From Acidobacteriota bacterium (GTDB lineage: Bacteria > Acidobacteriota > Terriglobia > Terriglobales > Acidobacteriaceae): 64,000 nt of DNA. Positions 36,803 to 47,000 of this stretch are shown here, piece by piece. The notes beneath the pieces were generated by a model. The model had not been told where the DNA came from, searched no databases, and worked only from the letters and a program-made list of their open reading frames with translations. The translations under genes and the position numbers were made by a program. Location: NCBI GenBank assembly GCA_021816455.1, contig JAKAXU010000014.1:1-64000 (forward strand), given 5' to 3'. How positions within the stretch are numbered: position 1 is the stretch's first letter; each line of letters opens with the position of its first letter.

Positions 36803-37798
36803 TTACGCTGCGTCCGTTGTTGCTTCTTTGCTCTGATGGGTTCCAGCTTGCACAGCGATCATGCCAAATTGAGACGCACTTATCGTCTGAGAACGGTGGA
36901 TTGTGTTGATAATGGAAAGAGGTCGATTACGTACTTCGTCATAAACACGTCCAATATACTCTCCGAGCACGCCGAGGGATAGAAGCAGAAGACCTCCTAC
37001 AAGAAACACAGTAGCTGCTATACCAAATCCGGCCGCACTCATCGAACTCTTAGAAAGCAGCATACAAAGCGCCAGCAACCCAGCCATAAAGCTCGCGAAA
37101 ATAAAGAATGCGAAACTGAGTCGTAATGGTTTGTAACTGAAGCTGGTGATTGCGTCCATAGCATACTTAATCCGACTAACAAAGGAAAGCTTTCCTTCGC
37201 CGGCCATCCGGTCCTGACGATCATAAAATATAACCTTATTTCGATAGCCGACCCAAGCTCGCAGCCCTGGAAGATACCGGTTTTTTTCTTCCATTTCATT
37301 GATGGAGTCAATGGTTTTGCGACTCATCAGACTGAATATTCCAGCGTTGAGAGGGATCGGGTAGTCGGAGAGAGTGCCTAGCACACGATAGAAGAGTGGG
37401 AATAGCTTAGCCAGTATCTTGCGTCGTTCCTGGCGACTCCTTCTTACCGCGACTACAACTTCGGCACCATCCCGCCACGCTTCGATCAATTCGGGCAAAA
37501 CTTCTGGAGGATCCTGAAAATCGCCGTCCATAAGGATCACCGCATCGCCATGAGCTGTTTTGAGGCCGGCAGAAATGGCACCCATGTGTCCCCAGTTGCG
37601 GGATAGTTCAACCACCACAACATGTGGATCGAGTTGCTGCAATCCTCTGAGGAGTTCGAGAGAAGAATCACTAGAACCATCGTTGACATACACTACTTCC
37701 CACTGTGTTTGAGCGATTTCCATTGCTTCTGCAACTGCCTCGTGGAATCGCGCAATCAGTTCCTCTTCGTTATAGATTGGTACGACCACTGAGATCAT
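36803..37798 (-). CDS. GtrB/DPM1-like family 2 glycosyltransferase
   Basis: The 331-residue protein has a GT-A domain (ISVVVPIYNEEELI, VNDGSSDSSLELL, metal-binding ILMDGDFQDPP) and two C-terminal membrane segments (about residues 225-250 and 260-285), the layout of GtrB/ArnC-type enzymes that move a sugar from a nucleotide donor to undecaprenyl phosphate on the cytoplasmic face. AGGAG lies nine bases before the ATG at 37798. It is the last gene of a five-gene minus-strand group whose first gene is a GT-C-like membrane protein, which could use the lipid-linked sugar on the outer face. About 105 bases separate it from the gene before it. Confidence 0.92.
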   Translation of the reverse strand: MISVVVPIYNEEELIARFHEAVAEAMEIAQTQWEVVYVNDGSSDSSLELLRGLQQLDPHVVVVELSRNWGHMGAISAGLKTAHGDAVILMDGDFQDPPEVLPELIEAWRDGAEVVVAVRRSRQERRKILAKLFPLFYRVLGTLSDYPIPLNAGIFSLMSRKTIDSINEMEEKNRYLPGLRAWVGYRNKVIFYDRQDRMAGEGKLSFVSRIKYAMDAITSFSYKPLRLSFAFFIFASFMAGLLALCMLLSKSSMSAAGFGIAATVFLVGGLLLLSLGVLGEYIGRVYDEVRNRPLSIINTIHRSQTISASQFGMIAVQAGTHQSKEATTDAA

Positions 37799-37903
37799 AG
37801 TCAAAACTCCTGCATTCAGCATTCTGTTGCGATCATGAATTTCTTTATCTTCGTTATTTTCCGGTTCAGCACTTCATGCTTCTTCTGATTTATGGTGAAC
37901 GCA

Positions 37904-38407
37904 TTATTCTGGCACTGTCTGGAATACCCGGACTCTCCATCGGACTTCGGATGGGGTAAGGATGACAATGTAGCGTGCACTCATACGTTGCGTCGTTATC
38001 ACTCTCTTCTTGTCAAGAAACTGCATATCGTATTGGACCTTGTCTACAATTTCGATGGAAAGGCCTTCCGGTGAGTAGAAAACGATTTGGAGATCATGTT
38101 CTCGGTCCATGTAGTGGGTGCTAACCCCTAACAGAGCTTGCTGCTGAATTGTGTCTGTGAGTTTCTCTTTGGCAGTTCCAACGAAATCCTGATCGAGTAG
38201 AAGAGCGCTATTCTGCTCAAGTGCAGCACGGAAGCTTTCCCAAGATTGCATATAGTCACGGATCACTGCTGTCTCAGTTTGCTCTTGTAGAGGCCTTGAA
38301 CCGTGCAAATTTGCAGGTTCAACGCGAACGGAAGCCTGTCCTGCTCCAAAGCTAGAGACAGTGTTGAAGGCCAGACAAAAAATCAGGATCGATTTCAACA
38401 TAATCAT
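37904..38407 (-). CDS. Exported protein with NTF2-like character, function unknown
   Basis: The 167-residue product has a signal peptide (LKSILIFCLAFNTVSSFGAG). The mature part has a helix followed by strands (VIRDYMQSWESFRAALEQN, LDKKRVITTQRMSARYIVIL, EVRWRVRVFQTVPE) that recall NTF2-like/Tim44-like domains; the assignment is tentative. The ATG at 38407 overlaps the stop of the preceding gene (ATGA); ATGs at 38416 and 38401 are alternatives. It belongs to the group 36803-42145. Confidence 0.75.
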   Translation of the reverse strand: MIMLKSILIFCLAFNTVSSFGAGQASVRVEPANLHGSRPLQEQTETAVIRDYMQSWESFRAALEQNSALLLDQDFVGTAKEKLTDTIQQQALLGVSTHYMDREHDLQIVFYSPEGLSIEIVDKVQYDMQFLDKKRVITTQRMSARYIVILTPSEVRWRVRVFQTVPE

Positions 38408-39273
38408 CTTTTCCATTCAATCTGGTTTCCCAGGACAATTCCACTCGCGACGGAGATTGCTGCGCCGTTTATGCTGGGCATCTCCACCTCTGCAAATCCG
38501 CGTTTGATCGGGACATCGACGGTCCATAGAGTGCCGTGATAGCTCTCCGTGAAGGTGACAATTGTTCCGTCTGTTACGGGGTTGCCTCTGCAGTCGTATA
38601 CCGTCTCTGTGGCTAGCTGAATCTGCTGACCTGACTGCTGAGCACTCATCTTTAATCCGCACGGGTCACCTGGGACCTGTTGTACCAGACGCGTTTCGGA
38701 TACATCGCCCATTCGCGCCACGAATCTATCGGTCCCCTGCAGAGCTGTGGAGTCCATTCCGGTCCATGCAGCGCCATCATGGGTTAGCAAAACTTTAGTC
38801 TGCATACTGCCGCCCGGACTCGAAAGCTCGAAGGAAACAAGCGCAGGTGTGTAGATCAGATTGTGATACGCATCGAAGACATAAACGGCGCCGGTGATGC
38901 CGCCCTTCAGGTCAACTGGAAGACGTGAAGGTTTCGCAAGAAAGCTCAGTTCAGCAGGTTGACTGGAGGGCACAATATCGAAGGTGCCACTTTTTTTTTC
39001 GGACCCTGCTACTAGAACTGCCAGATAATGTCCAGAATTGGAAAGCGATGCGCTTTGAAAAAAAATCATTTCTCCCAATTGCACATCGCGCTTCAGAACC
39101 TGTCCTGGACCTATGATGTACAGTGTCGCTTTTCCGTTTCCGCTGCTTTGAATCGAGAACGAATTGCCGGCTTTGAAAACTCTTGGGAAAGTCATGTTCA
39201 GTCCTTGCGCCAGAGCCAGTTGCATCGTTACGACGGCCAGACTGATGATTAAGAACAACTGACGGAGTCTCAC
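38404..39273 (-). CDS. Exported Ig-like-domain protein, function unknown
   Basis: The 289-residue protein has a signal peptide (LFLIISLAVVTMQLALAQ) and two or three beta-sandwich-like domains. One part (PSRLPVDLKGGITGAVYVFD, LVSFELSSPGG) and the C-terminal part (ATETVYDCRGNPVTDGTIVTF) follow the pattern of Big_1/invasin-type Ig domains. GTG is the start, six bases after GGAGG, and it overlaps the previous stop (GTGA). It might act as a periplasmic accessory of the neighbouring GT-C/GtrB enzymes, by inference from the operon only. Confidence 0.78.
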   Translation of the reverse strand: MRLRQLFLIISLAVVTMQLALAQGLNMTFPRVFKAGNSFSIQSSGNGKATLYIIGPGQVLKRDVQLGEMIFFQSASLSNSGHYLAVLVAGSEKKSGTFDIVPSSQPAELSFLAKPSRLPVDLKGGITGAVYVFDAYHNLIYTPALVSFELSSPGGSMQTKVLLTHDGAAWTGMDSTALQGTDRFVARMGDVSETRLVQQVPGDPCGLKMSAQQSGQQIQLATETVYDCRGNPVTDGTIVTFTESYHGTLWTVDVPIKRGFAEVEMPSINGAAISVASGIVLGNQIEWKR

Positions 39274-40400
39274 TGGTAGCCTCCAAAACTATAGGTCGCA
39301 ACGACTGTACGTTGACTACTTATCTTTTTCGAGAGGTCTTCAGGAATATGAATCTCGAACGGTACTGGAGCCTGCGGCAAAAGTGCGTGATCGAGATACT
39401 TGTCTGCAACCCAGACAACTTGGCCGGCACTATCGTAGAAAGTGGCGAGCACATGCGCGACGTTCACGATCTGTCCGCTTTGATTCGCTAGTTGGCCAGT
39501 CAAGGAGGAATCTGGAGATGGATGCAACTGCTCGTTCTCTATCTCGATAACGGGATCCGCTGAGGCAGCAATAAGCGCGGACAAAGGCGTCATTCGAATG
39601 CTTTCGACATCGGACAACTGCACGTCTGGAAACCGAATTAGAAACGGAGTCACCTGCTTTGGCAGCAGAAGGTGGGATATCTTGTCAAAGCTTCCTTCGG
39701 TCGCGATCACAGACTGGTGCTTTGATAGCAATGTCGCAGTGACCGACACGTACGCCGGAACAACATCTTCGTTTATTAATTCTCCGAGTACCATCATCCC
39801 TTCTGCTCGTTCTACAGGATGCACGTCCACAATGCGGACATGAGGCGATTCCACATCCTGTGCTCCCCAATCATCTTCAGAACCCCGGTAGATCACATCC
39901 CAACGTAGATAATTAACCGGGATGATCTGTGGTGGTACTGAGGGATCTTTGACGATCTGCCACTCCGGTTCCCAACGGTCTCCGTTTCTTACCACATGCA
40001 CGCGACGTGTAGTTACGGATGCGCCTACAATTGTCGACCAATGCAATTTCAGCAGAACATCTGCTTCTTTGGCTGAGGCATGGATTGGCAGTACTTCAAA
40101 GCTGTTCAGAGTGGCGTAGGTAAGCAAGCCCGGGGAGTATCCCTTCAGGTCATGTACAAATTCAGGCTCTGTGAACTCTGCCTTGTTGGCGAAACTGGAG
40201 TACGCCTTTTCCCACGCTTGGTCGCGGATGTCATTGCCAAGATTTTCAACTACCGCCTCCGGAGTTGAAGTCGAGCTTCTCAGACTCTCCCCGCCGACAT
40301 AGGCAACTGCGGATGGCGACGGCCACACAGTACCTACCACGACGAGCACAATAGTTACAGCTGCGAGAAGCAAGGCAAATATGCGTCCCTGGCTCACCAT
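39270..40400 (-). CDS. Membrane-anchored periplasmic protein with NTF2-like and FxLYD-like domains
   Basis: The 376-residue product has an uncleaved signal or anchor (about residues 8-27), an NTF2-like region (TPEAVVENLGNDIRDQAWEKAY to WEPEWQIVKD) and two related C-terminal segments that look like FxLYD/Ig repeats (GELINEDVVPAYVSVTATL and GQLANQSGQIVNVAHVLATF). No enzyme motif was found. GAGG precedes the ATG by five bases. It overlaps the upstream membrane protein gene by seven bases and the downstream Ig-protein gene by four. Confidence 0.78.
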   Translation of the reverse strand: MVSQGRIFALLLAAVTIVLVVVGTVWPSPSAVAYVGGESLRSSTSTPEAVVENLGNDIRDQAWEKAYSSFANKAEFTEPEFVHDLKGYSPGLLTYATLNSFEVLPIHASAKEADVLLKLHWSTIVGASVTTRRVHVVRNGDRWEPEWQIVKDPSVPPQIIPVNYLRWDVIYRGSEDDWGAQDVESPHVRIVDVHPVERAEGMMVLGELINEDVVPAYVSVTATLLSKHQSVIATEGSFDKISHLLLPKQVTPFLIRFPDVQLSDVESIRMTPLSALIAASADPVIEIENEQLHPSPDSSLTGQLANQSGQIVNVAHVLATFYDSAGQVVWVADKYLDHALLPQAPVPFEIHIPEDLSKKISSQRTVVATYSFGGYQ

Positions 40401-42145
40401 ACCAACCTCTCTAGCTCACGACTATTGTTGGCGGCATGCACTTTCTGCGCTCGACGTTCGTAGCGTTTCTCGTTTGGAATCAAGACCACAAAAATAGCTA
40501 GAACGCTACTGCCAAAGGGCAAGATGCCCCACATCAAGCCCTGCCAGCGAGGAGGTATTTGTGGAGCATTCAAAGGTGTTGCCGGTGGCACCCCGTCCTT
40601 GCTCCACACAGTGATGGTGTTGTCTTCAAGAGTGTCTACAGGGCGCCAACCAGCGAAGGACAGGAGCGGATCATAGAAATGATCTCTCACAAAAACCCAC
40701 TTCAGTCCGTAATGGTCTGCGTGAGTCAGCATTGCGCGGAGTGCATCGAGGCCCGGCTTGCCGAAATATTTTGAGCTGGTAAGAGCGCCTGCACCGTAGC
40801 GAGTCAGTTCTGGCAACATCCGGCCTGAATTCCATTCACCATCCACGCTGTTGGCGTCTGTCATCATGGCCAGCCGAGCAATTTTATTTCCGAATCCCAG
40901 GGTGACGTAACGGTACTGATCATGGCTGTCACGATTGAGCCACGCTGCAACCGTATCGACCTTGAAATCTTCGCCATCGGCAGGACGAAAGGTTGCCCAC
41001 CCTACAGCCAGTGCACAACTGAGCGCTGCTGTGATGGTCAAACCAACAACCGCCCACATCCGATACCGTTCGACAAGTTCGGCAGCTAACAGTCCGATAA
41101 ACGGGAGAGCGAGTAGTGTTGCCCAATAGCTGAAGCGCTCCATTGTCAGCACTTCAAAGGCGCGGCCCAGAAGGATATGGCCCACGGGAGTTGTTCCCCC
41201 AAGCCCTACTAGAAATGCCACCCAAAAGCCTAGTAGCAATGGGCGAAGGCGAACAACCGTACAACCTCGAAGGAAGATAAACGGGAAGGCAAGAATCAAA
41301 GCTCCATAGGGAATGATGAAGTAGTTGAGGCCCCACTGCGGGCTCAGTATGTAATTTGCCCTACTGGCATGCGGGATTGGTGTCTGCGTGACGGGGTACT
41401 GAAACAATGCGATCCAGAAGGGAAGAAGTACGATAGCAATTCCTGCACCTACCACCACTGTTATTGTTATGGCGCGTCTCAAAAAAGCAGAGATCGAGGT
41501 TTGTTCTCCATCGTTTCTGTCAAGAAGAGCCAGTGCCAAGACGGGTAGCGCAAAGAAAAAGGATCCAAACAGCAACGTGGCATGATGAGCAGCAGCAGCA
41601 GCCGTAAAGAGTACACTCCCTTTAAGGAAGGGTCTCCATTTGCCATGTCGGACCCACTCGAAGAGAAATGGAAGCGCATTTAAATAAATTGGTGCAGCAA
41701 AAGTGGTGCCTAACTGACCTGCTGAATAGACCAGAAAACTCTCTGAGCCAAGAAATACGCTTGCTAGGGCTGCAATCGATGCAGCGCGCGGACTAACCCA
41801 TAGCAAAGAGAAGCGATAGACTCCCAGCACGAGCAGCAACATGGCAGCTAGCTGGACGGCCATATATGCCATGTCTAAACCAAGGATTCGAGATGCCAGC
41901 GCTATCCATTGCTGTGGCAGTGGGGGATACGTAGCCTGTGAGAAGCCAGCATACCACTTCGTATTCCATGGGTTGAACCAGTGGTGAACGTAATGAGAAG
42001 CAAAAAAAATGTGAAAGTTAGTATCAAACGATTTCAACGGCAACTGCATGAGCAGAAGCGGCAGGTGAACCACTAGAACCGCCATCAGAACAAGGCTTAT
42101 GGGTATAGGCTGTTCTGACGTAAATATGGAGTTAACTTTCTGCAA
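40394..42145 (-). CDS. Polytopic membrane protein, GT-C-like/PTPS-related
   Basis: The 583-residue protein has about 11 membrane segments in its first 400 residues and a periplasmic-looking C-terminal domain before a last segment. An acidic pair near the first loop (MQLPLKSFDTNFHIFFASHYVHHWFN) recalls the Asp-containing first loop of GT-C glycosyltransferases, and the overall form resembles '6-pyruvoyl-tetrahydropterin synthase-related' membrane proteins of polysaccharide loci. It may transfer a sugar from a lipid carrier made by the GtrB-like enzyme. The start is a TTG five bases after GAGG. It is the first gene of the minus-strand group. Confidence 0.8.
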   Translation of the reverse strand: MQKVNSIFTSEQPIPISLVLMAVLVVHLPLLLMQLPLKSFDTNFHIFFASHYVHHWFNPWNTKWYAGFSQATYPPLPQQWIALASRILGLDMAYMAVQLAAMLLLVLGVYRFSLLWVSPRAASIAALASVFLGSESFLVYSAGQLGTTFAAPIYLNALPFLFEWVRHGKWRPFLKGSVLFTAAAAAHHATLLFGSFFFALPVLALALLDRNDGEQTSISAFLRRAITITVVVGAGIAIVLLPFWIALFQYPVTQTPIPHASRANYILSPQWGLNYFIIPYGALILAFPFIFLRGCTVVRLRPLLLGFWVAFLVGLGGTTPVGHILLGRAFEVLTMERFSYWATLLALPFIGLLAAELVERYRMWAVVGLTITAALSCALAVGWATFRPADGEDFKVDTVAAWLNRDSHDQYRYVTLGFGNKIARLAMMTDANSVDGEWNSGRMLPELTRYGAGALTSSKYFGKPGLDALRAMLTHADHYGLKWVFVRDHFYDPLLSFAGWRPVDTLEDNTITVWSKDGVPPATPLNAPQIPPRWQGLMWGILPFGSSVLAIFVVLIPNEKRYERRAQKVHAANNSRELERLVW

Positions 42146-42878
42146 TGTAACCTCGCGAAAACACGCCTCTCAAAGAACTGAACTAAATAGCCAATTCTTT
42201 ACAAGTTGTTTCATATCATCATGCTCTTGCGTTCATCGTTTAGTTTTGGAGGACCGTGTGTTTTTCTTGTGGGTAGTCTTGTTTTGTGGTCACTGCACTG
42301 TTTTGGAAAAGCCATGCATCTCACGAACATTTAGCTGGCAGGAATGTTTCGTCGTATTTAAAGACGGCCGCTACATCCTCCTTATCCCGAACCGATCATA
42401 AGGAACTTCCCTCATCAGATCGCTTAATCTGACCGACTTGTGCAGGAGACAATCTGCATCAAGAGTCGAATCATAAGGTCATCTTCAGAAGATCATAAGT
42501 CGTGCTCGTGTACCCGCGAGAATCTTCACATGGCTATTCTTCGATGCTCAACTAATGGTCTGAGTGTCGCAGCAAGATAGTGAAAAGTATGGCTAATTTT
42601 GAACACGAGATTCAAAATATTTGCCTGCGCCTTGTTCAATTGTGGGCATACTCGCTTTCACGTTGAGAAGAAATCAAGGCTTCTTTTGCATTTTATGAGC
42701 TTGTAATCCTGATGATGGAGCAGAAGTGCTCAGGTATTCTGCGGCGATTATGAAAATGTGTAATGAAGCGCAGAAGAAGATGTAGGGAGAAGTGGAAGAT
42801 TTCTTTCTCTGCTGGCCCGAAAGCGCTCCGATGAGATTGATGTGAATATATTCTGCACGCAATAGGAAGCTGATTGTG
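42146..42878. promoter_or_regulatory. Divergent regulatory spacer with repeated ATCATAAG boxes
   Basis: This 733-base AT-rich spacer separates the minus-strand sugar-transfer operon from the Crp-like gene. ATCATAAG occurs at 42395, 42470 and 42492, that is, spaced by about seven and two helical turns. CCTTAT at 42380 and ATAAGG at 42398 also make an inverted repeat around the first box. Short frames on the minus strand (42674-42986) have no ribosome-binding site and are not supported as genes. Confidence 0.4.
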
Positions 42879-43610
42879 ATGACTGAAGCAGAAGAAAAGA
42901 CATTTGATAGTGGCATCTTCCTCAAGACCGTTGGGCCTGGGAAAACTTTTGTTCACCGCAAGGCTAAAGATATCTTCTTCTCTCAAGGTGAAGAAGCGGA
43001 CTCTGTGTTCTATCTTCGGAGCGGACGTGCGAAGCTCACCGTTGTCTCCAAAAAAGGAAAGGAAGCCACAGTCACACTGTTGGGCGTCGGAGATTTCTTC
43101 GGCGAAGAATCTATGTCGGGTGAAGGAACACGTCGATTCTCAACAGCCTCGGCAATTACAGTTTGCTCGACGACCAGGATTGCAAGTGACGAGATGCTAC
43201 ATGTGATCCATGAAGAGCATACATTCTCAGACTTCTTCATGCAGTTTATTCTGAAGCGCAGTATCAGAACCCATGCAGACCTCGTCGACCAACTCTTCAA
43301 TTCAAGCGAGAGGCGTTTGGCACGAATCCTGCTTATCATGGCTGAATATGGAGGGCCGGGTGCTCCAGAAGCGATGATCCCAGAGGTTACACAGGAGGCA
43401 CTCGCTGAGATGATCGGTTCCACCCGTTCTCGCATCAGCTTTTTTATGAATCGCTTCAGGAAACTCGGATACATCGAATATGACGGATACAGGGGACGCA
43501 TCCGCGTTCACAAGTCATTGCTCAATGTGGTTCTTAGGGATGAATTACCCGAGGAAAATGCCTCCAGACCAAAGCTCATTGATCCTTCGACCAGGAAAGC
43601 CCTGCTCTGA
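42879..43610 (+). CDS. Crp/Fnr-family transcriptional regulator
   Basis: The 243-residue protein has an N-terminal cyclic-nucleotide-binding-type jelly roll (KDIFFSQGEEADSVFYLRSGRAKLTV, LLGVGDFFGEESM) and a C-terminal winged helix (VTQEALAEMIGSTRSRISFFMNRFRKLGYIEY). The phosphate-binding cassette GEES lacks the Arg-Ser/Thr pair of cAMP-binding CRP, and there is no N-terminal Cys cluster of FNR, so ligand is unknown. I took the ATG at 42879, ten bases after AGGAAG; the GTG directly before it is equally possible. It sits between two surface-polysaccharide operons and is their likely regulator. Confidence 0.92.
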   Translation: MTEAEEKTFDSGIFLKTVGPGKTFVHRKAKDIFFSQGEEADSVFYLRSGRAKLTVVSKKGKEATVTLLGVGDFFGEESMSGEGTRRFSTASAITVCSTTRIASDEMLHVIHEEHTFSDFFMQFILKRSIRTHADLVDQLFNSSERRLARILLIMAEYGGPGAPEAMIPEVTQEALAEMIGSTRSRISFFMNRFRKLGYIEYDGYRGRIRVHKSLLNVVLRDELPEENASRPKLIDPSTRKALL

Positions 43611-44070
43611 AAAAGCTCTGTCATCAACTGAGTAACCTGTTCTTCAGGAAATACAGGGTTATCTGCGTGCATGGTTCATAAATGGTTTTCCACCTGGATC
43701 GATAGTTGCGATGGCACCTTCAGGAGCAAGATGTGCATTTCTTTGACCAGCTACGAGTGATTGTCGTCTGAGTCCTTGGTGCGGTCAATATTGAACAGGT
43801 TTTTCAGGAGCGAGAGCGTAATGTCGGGAAGACAAGACATTCAATGGAGACTGCCCATGAGCTCATCTTCACACGACGACCTATATTTCATGGAAAATCC
43901 TGACATCTGTGGTTTCCTTTTCGGTATTCCGCCGACAAGCAGCCTGAGCCGGTTGTAAGGCGCGATATGCACTGTAGGGTAGTACTGCCGACAACACAAA
44001 CCTCTTTGGATGGCAACCAACATGGCGCACGTTTCTATACGGTAAACCCGCTCAGATTGTGCCTCCTAAT
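43611..44070. other. Intergenic region upstream of the TPR exporter gene
   Basis: These 460 bases hold no supportable gene; a 65-codon frame at 43761-43958 lacks a ribosome-binding site and resembles nothing I know. An imperfect AACCTGT/ACAGGGTT pairing near 43633-43662 may end the crp-like transcript, and the remainder is presumably the promoter region of the exporter operon. Confidence 0.35.
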
Positions 44071-47000
44071 ATGACTCTACGTTGGTGCCTTGTGATTGTG
44101 CGACTTGGAATCTCGATTTCTGCTTTGGTAGCTTCGATCGTCGCATCAGTTTACGTCGTCAGGGCTCAGACGTACGCTGTGGGGTCTGCTTCGCCTGAAA
44201 GCTCGCAGTCTAAAACAGGAAGCAGCATGCCTTCAGATAAATCGCTCGGTTGGGGATCGAATATTCAGAATGCGCGCTTAGCGCGCGCCGCAGAACAGGC
44301 CCTGCAGCATGGCGACAAGGCGCTCGCGCTTGACTACGCTCAACGTGCTGCGCAAGCTACTCCAAATGATCTTCGGCTATGGTTTCTGCTTGGCTATGCG
44401 GCTCGGCTGGATGGAAAGCAGTCACTCTCAGTGAATGCCTATTCTCGCGGTCTGCAACTTAACCCATCATCAGTAGAAGGACTTTCTGGCCTTGCGCAGA
44501 CATTCAGCATGATGGGCCGAAACGAAGATGCTGTGCGCCTTCTCAAGCAGGTTGTCACGGCTGATCCTAGACGTAGAGATGACGTGTTACTTCTTGGAGA
44601 CCTGAACATGAGATTGGGGGATTACACAGGCGCGCTGGATTGGCTTGGAAGGGCAGAGCGCATGCAGCCGGACGCACGATCGGAGTTGCTGATGGCGCTC
44701 TCGTATCAGCACCTGAAGCAAATGAACAAAGCAAATCATTACCTTGAAATGGCGAAACGCAGAGATCCCAATAATCCGGAAGTACAGCGCACAATGGCAG
44801 GGTATTACCGCGAGGTTGGAAATTATCCCGAAGCTATTTCTGCACTGAAGTTAATTCAAAATCCCAGTCGTGATGTAATTGCCGAACTTGCCTATACTTA
44901 CCAGCTTACAGGTGATTTCGATGATTCCGCGAGACTGTACGCGCAGGTAGCCAATGCAGATATCAGAAATCTCGACTGGCAGTTCGCTGCGGCTCAAGCC
45001 GAGTTGGCTGCCGGTTCCATCGATAAGGCGAATTTATTTCTTACTCATGCTGCTGCACTCGATGCAAACAATTATCGTTTGCACGCAATCCGTGGAGACA
45101 TCGCAAAACTGCAAGATCGCGAAAGGGATGCTGTCCTGGAGTACAGCGCTGCCTTAGCATCCCTGCCTGCAAGTCCCACAGAAGGCTCGCTGTATGGCAT
45201 ACAGCTGCACATGGATCTAATGGAACTTTATCGTGACATGAACTACACTGCCGATTCTAATCGCCAGCTTCAGATTGCACGGTCAGAAATAAAAGTGCTA
45301 GATGAGAACAGACCAAGGACAGGGCAGTACCTTCATCTTCGAGCACTGATCAAGATGAATGGCGGCGACCTCCAAGGCGCGCTTGCTGACATCGTAAAAG
45401 AACGCGAAATCGACGCGCACGATAGAAACGGTTTGCAGCTAAACGGAGATATCCTCATAAGACTTGGGCGCACCGATGAAGCCATAAGCATATACAAGCA
45501 AATACTTGCGGATGACCCTGCCAACCGTTTCGCTCTCACCTCACTTGGCTACGCTCTTCGAGCAGCGGGGCATAACCTGGAGGCAGAAAAATGCTTCTTG
45601 AGCCTTGCAAAAGCAAATCCTTCGCTATATATTCCCTACCTTGCGCTTGGAGATATTTACACCGCAGAAGGAGAATTCGCAAATGCTCAGGTTTCCTACG
45701 GAAAGGCCTATGCCCTGGATCCTCAGAAGCCGCAGATACTGGCTGGTGGAATGAATGCTGCGATTGAAGATCATAACCTCGATTTGGCTGCACTGTGGCT
45801 CAGTCGTGTAACAAATAAAATGCATGACAATCCACAAATTCTTCAGGAACAGGAAAGATATCTAAGTTTTAAAGGCCTGTATCAGGAGTCAGCTTCCATA
45901 GGATGGAAGGCAATCAAAGTATTGCCTGGAAATAGAGATGTAGTTATATATCTCGGCTATGATCTTCTTCACCTTGGCGAGTATACGAAACTACTTATCC
46001 TGACATCGAAATATCTAACTATCTTCCCAAATGAGCCCGACATACCGCTTCTTGAGGGCTATGTCCACAAGCATCAAGGGAAGTTAAAACAGGCACAGCT
46101 GGACTTTACTGAAGCTCTGAAGCGCGATCCTGGAATTGTTACGGGGTATGTAAATCTCGGATACATATCAAATGACATGCACCAGCCCAAGGCGGCAGCA
46201 GAAGATTTTTCTGCAGCTCTCGAGAGAGAACCAGACAATGGTGAGGCACACCTGGGTTTGGCCTACGCAAGCCTTGATCTGCATAAGCCCAAAGCTGCTT
46301 TGCAACAAGCACAATTGGCGGAGCATGCTCTAGGCGATTTGCTGGATATTCACCTGATTCGCGCAACAGCCTATGGGCAAGAGGACATGTTGTCCAAAGC
46401 ATCAGGCGAATACCAGGCTGCCTTAAAGTTCACTCCCAATGATGGCTCGCTTCACTTCGACCTTGGAAATACGTTATATGCAGAGCGGAGGTATCACGAT
46501 GCAATTAGCGAGTTGACTATCGCAAAACACGATTCGCCCGATAACGCGGCTATCTATGCATTGATTGCTCGGTCCTATGCAAATCTCCAGAACCGGGAAA
46601 AAACCCTGAAATATGTCCAACTAGCTGAGATGCATGGCAGGCGCACGTTCGATGCAGTAGCTCACTCTCAATCAGGGGAATGGAGCAACATACTTATCTC
46701 TACTGGAGAGGCTTTAAGTACCCTTGGAGACAAGAGAGCAGCCATAGATCGTTTTCGGCAAGCGCTCGAAATTCCGGGAAGTAATTGGATAACCATTCGC
46801 ATGGCAATTGCTCAGGTTATGGCACAGCAAGACCATTCGGAAGATGCTGAGAGACAAATTGCTCTGGCCATGATGGAAGCAAAGGCAGGTGAAACAGTCC
46901 CACCCTCGGCTAGCCAATACATCATGGCAGCAGACGTTTTTCGTACCCTGCATGATTATGAACTATCACAGTCCTATCTTCAACGAGCAAAAGCAGCAGG

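Noticed and set aside
36401-36909. Two short forward frames (98 and 64 codons) in the spacer after rimO
   Set aside because: No Shine-Dalgarno sequence, no recognisable motif, and stop-codon spacing as expected by chance in AT-richer DNA.
42674-42986. Two overlapping minus-strand frames (83 and 97 codons) upstream of the Crp-like gene
   Set aside because: They overlap each other and the start of the Crp-like gene, and have no start signal or family resemblance.
43761-43958. 65-codon forward frame upstream of the TPR exporter
   Set aside because: No ribosome-binding site and no similarity recognised; better explained as leader or promoter DNA.
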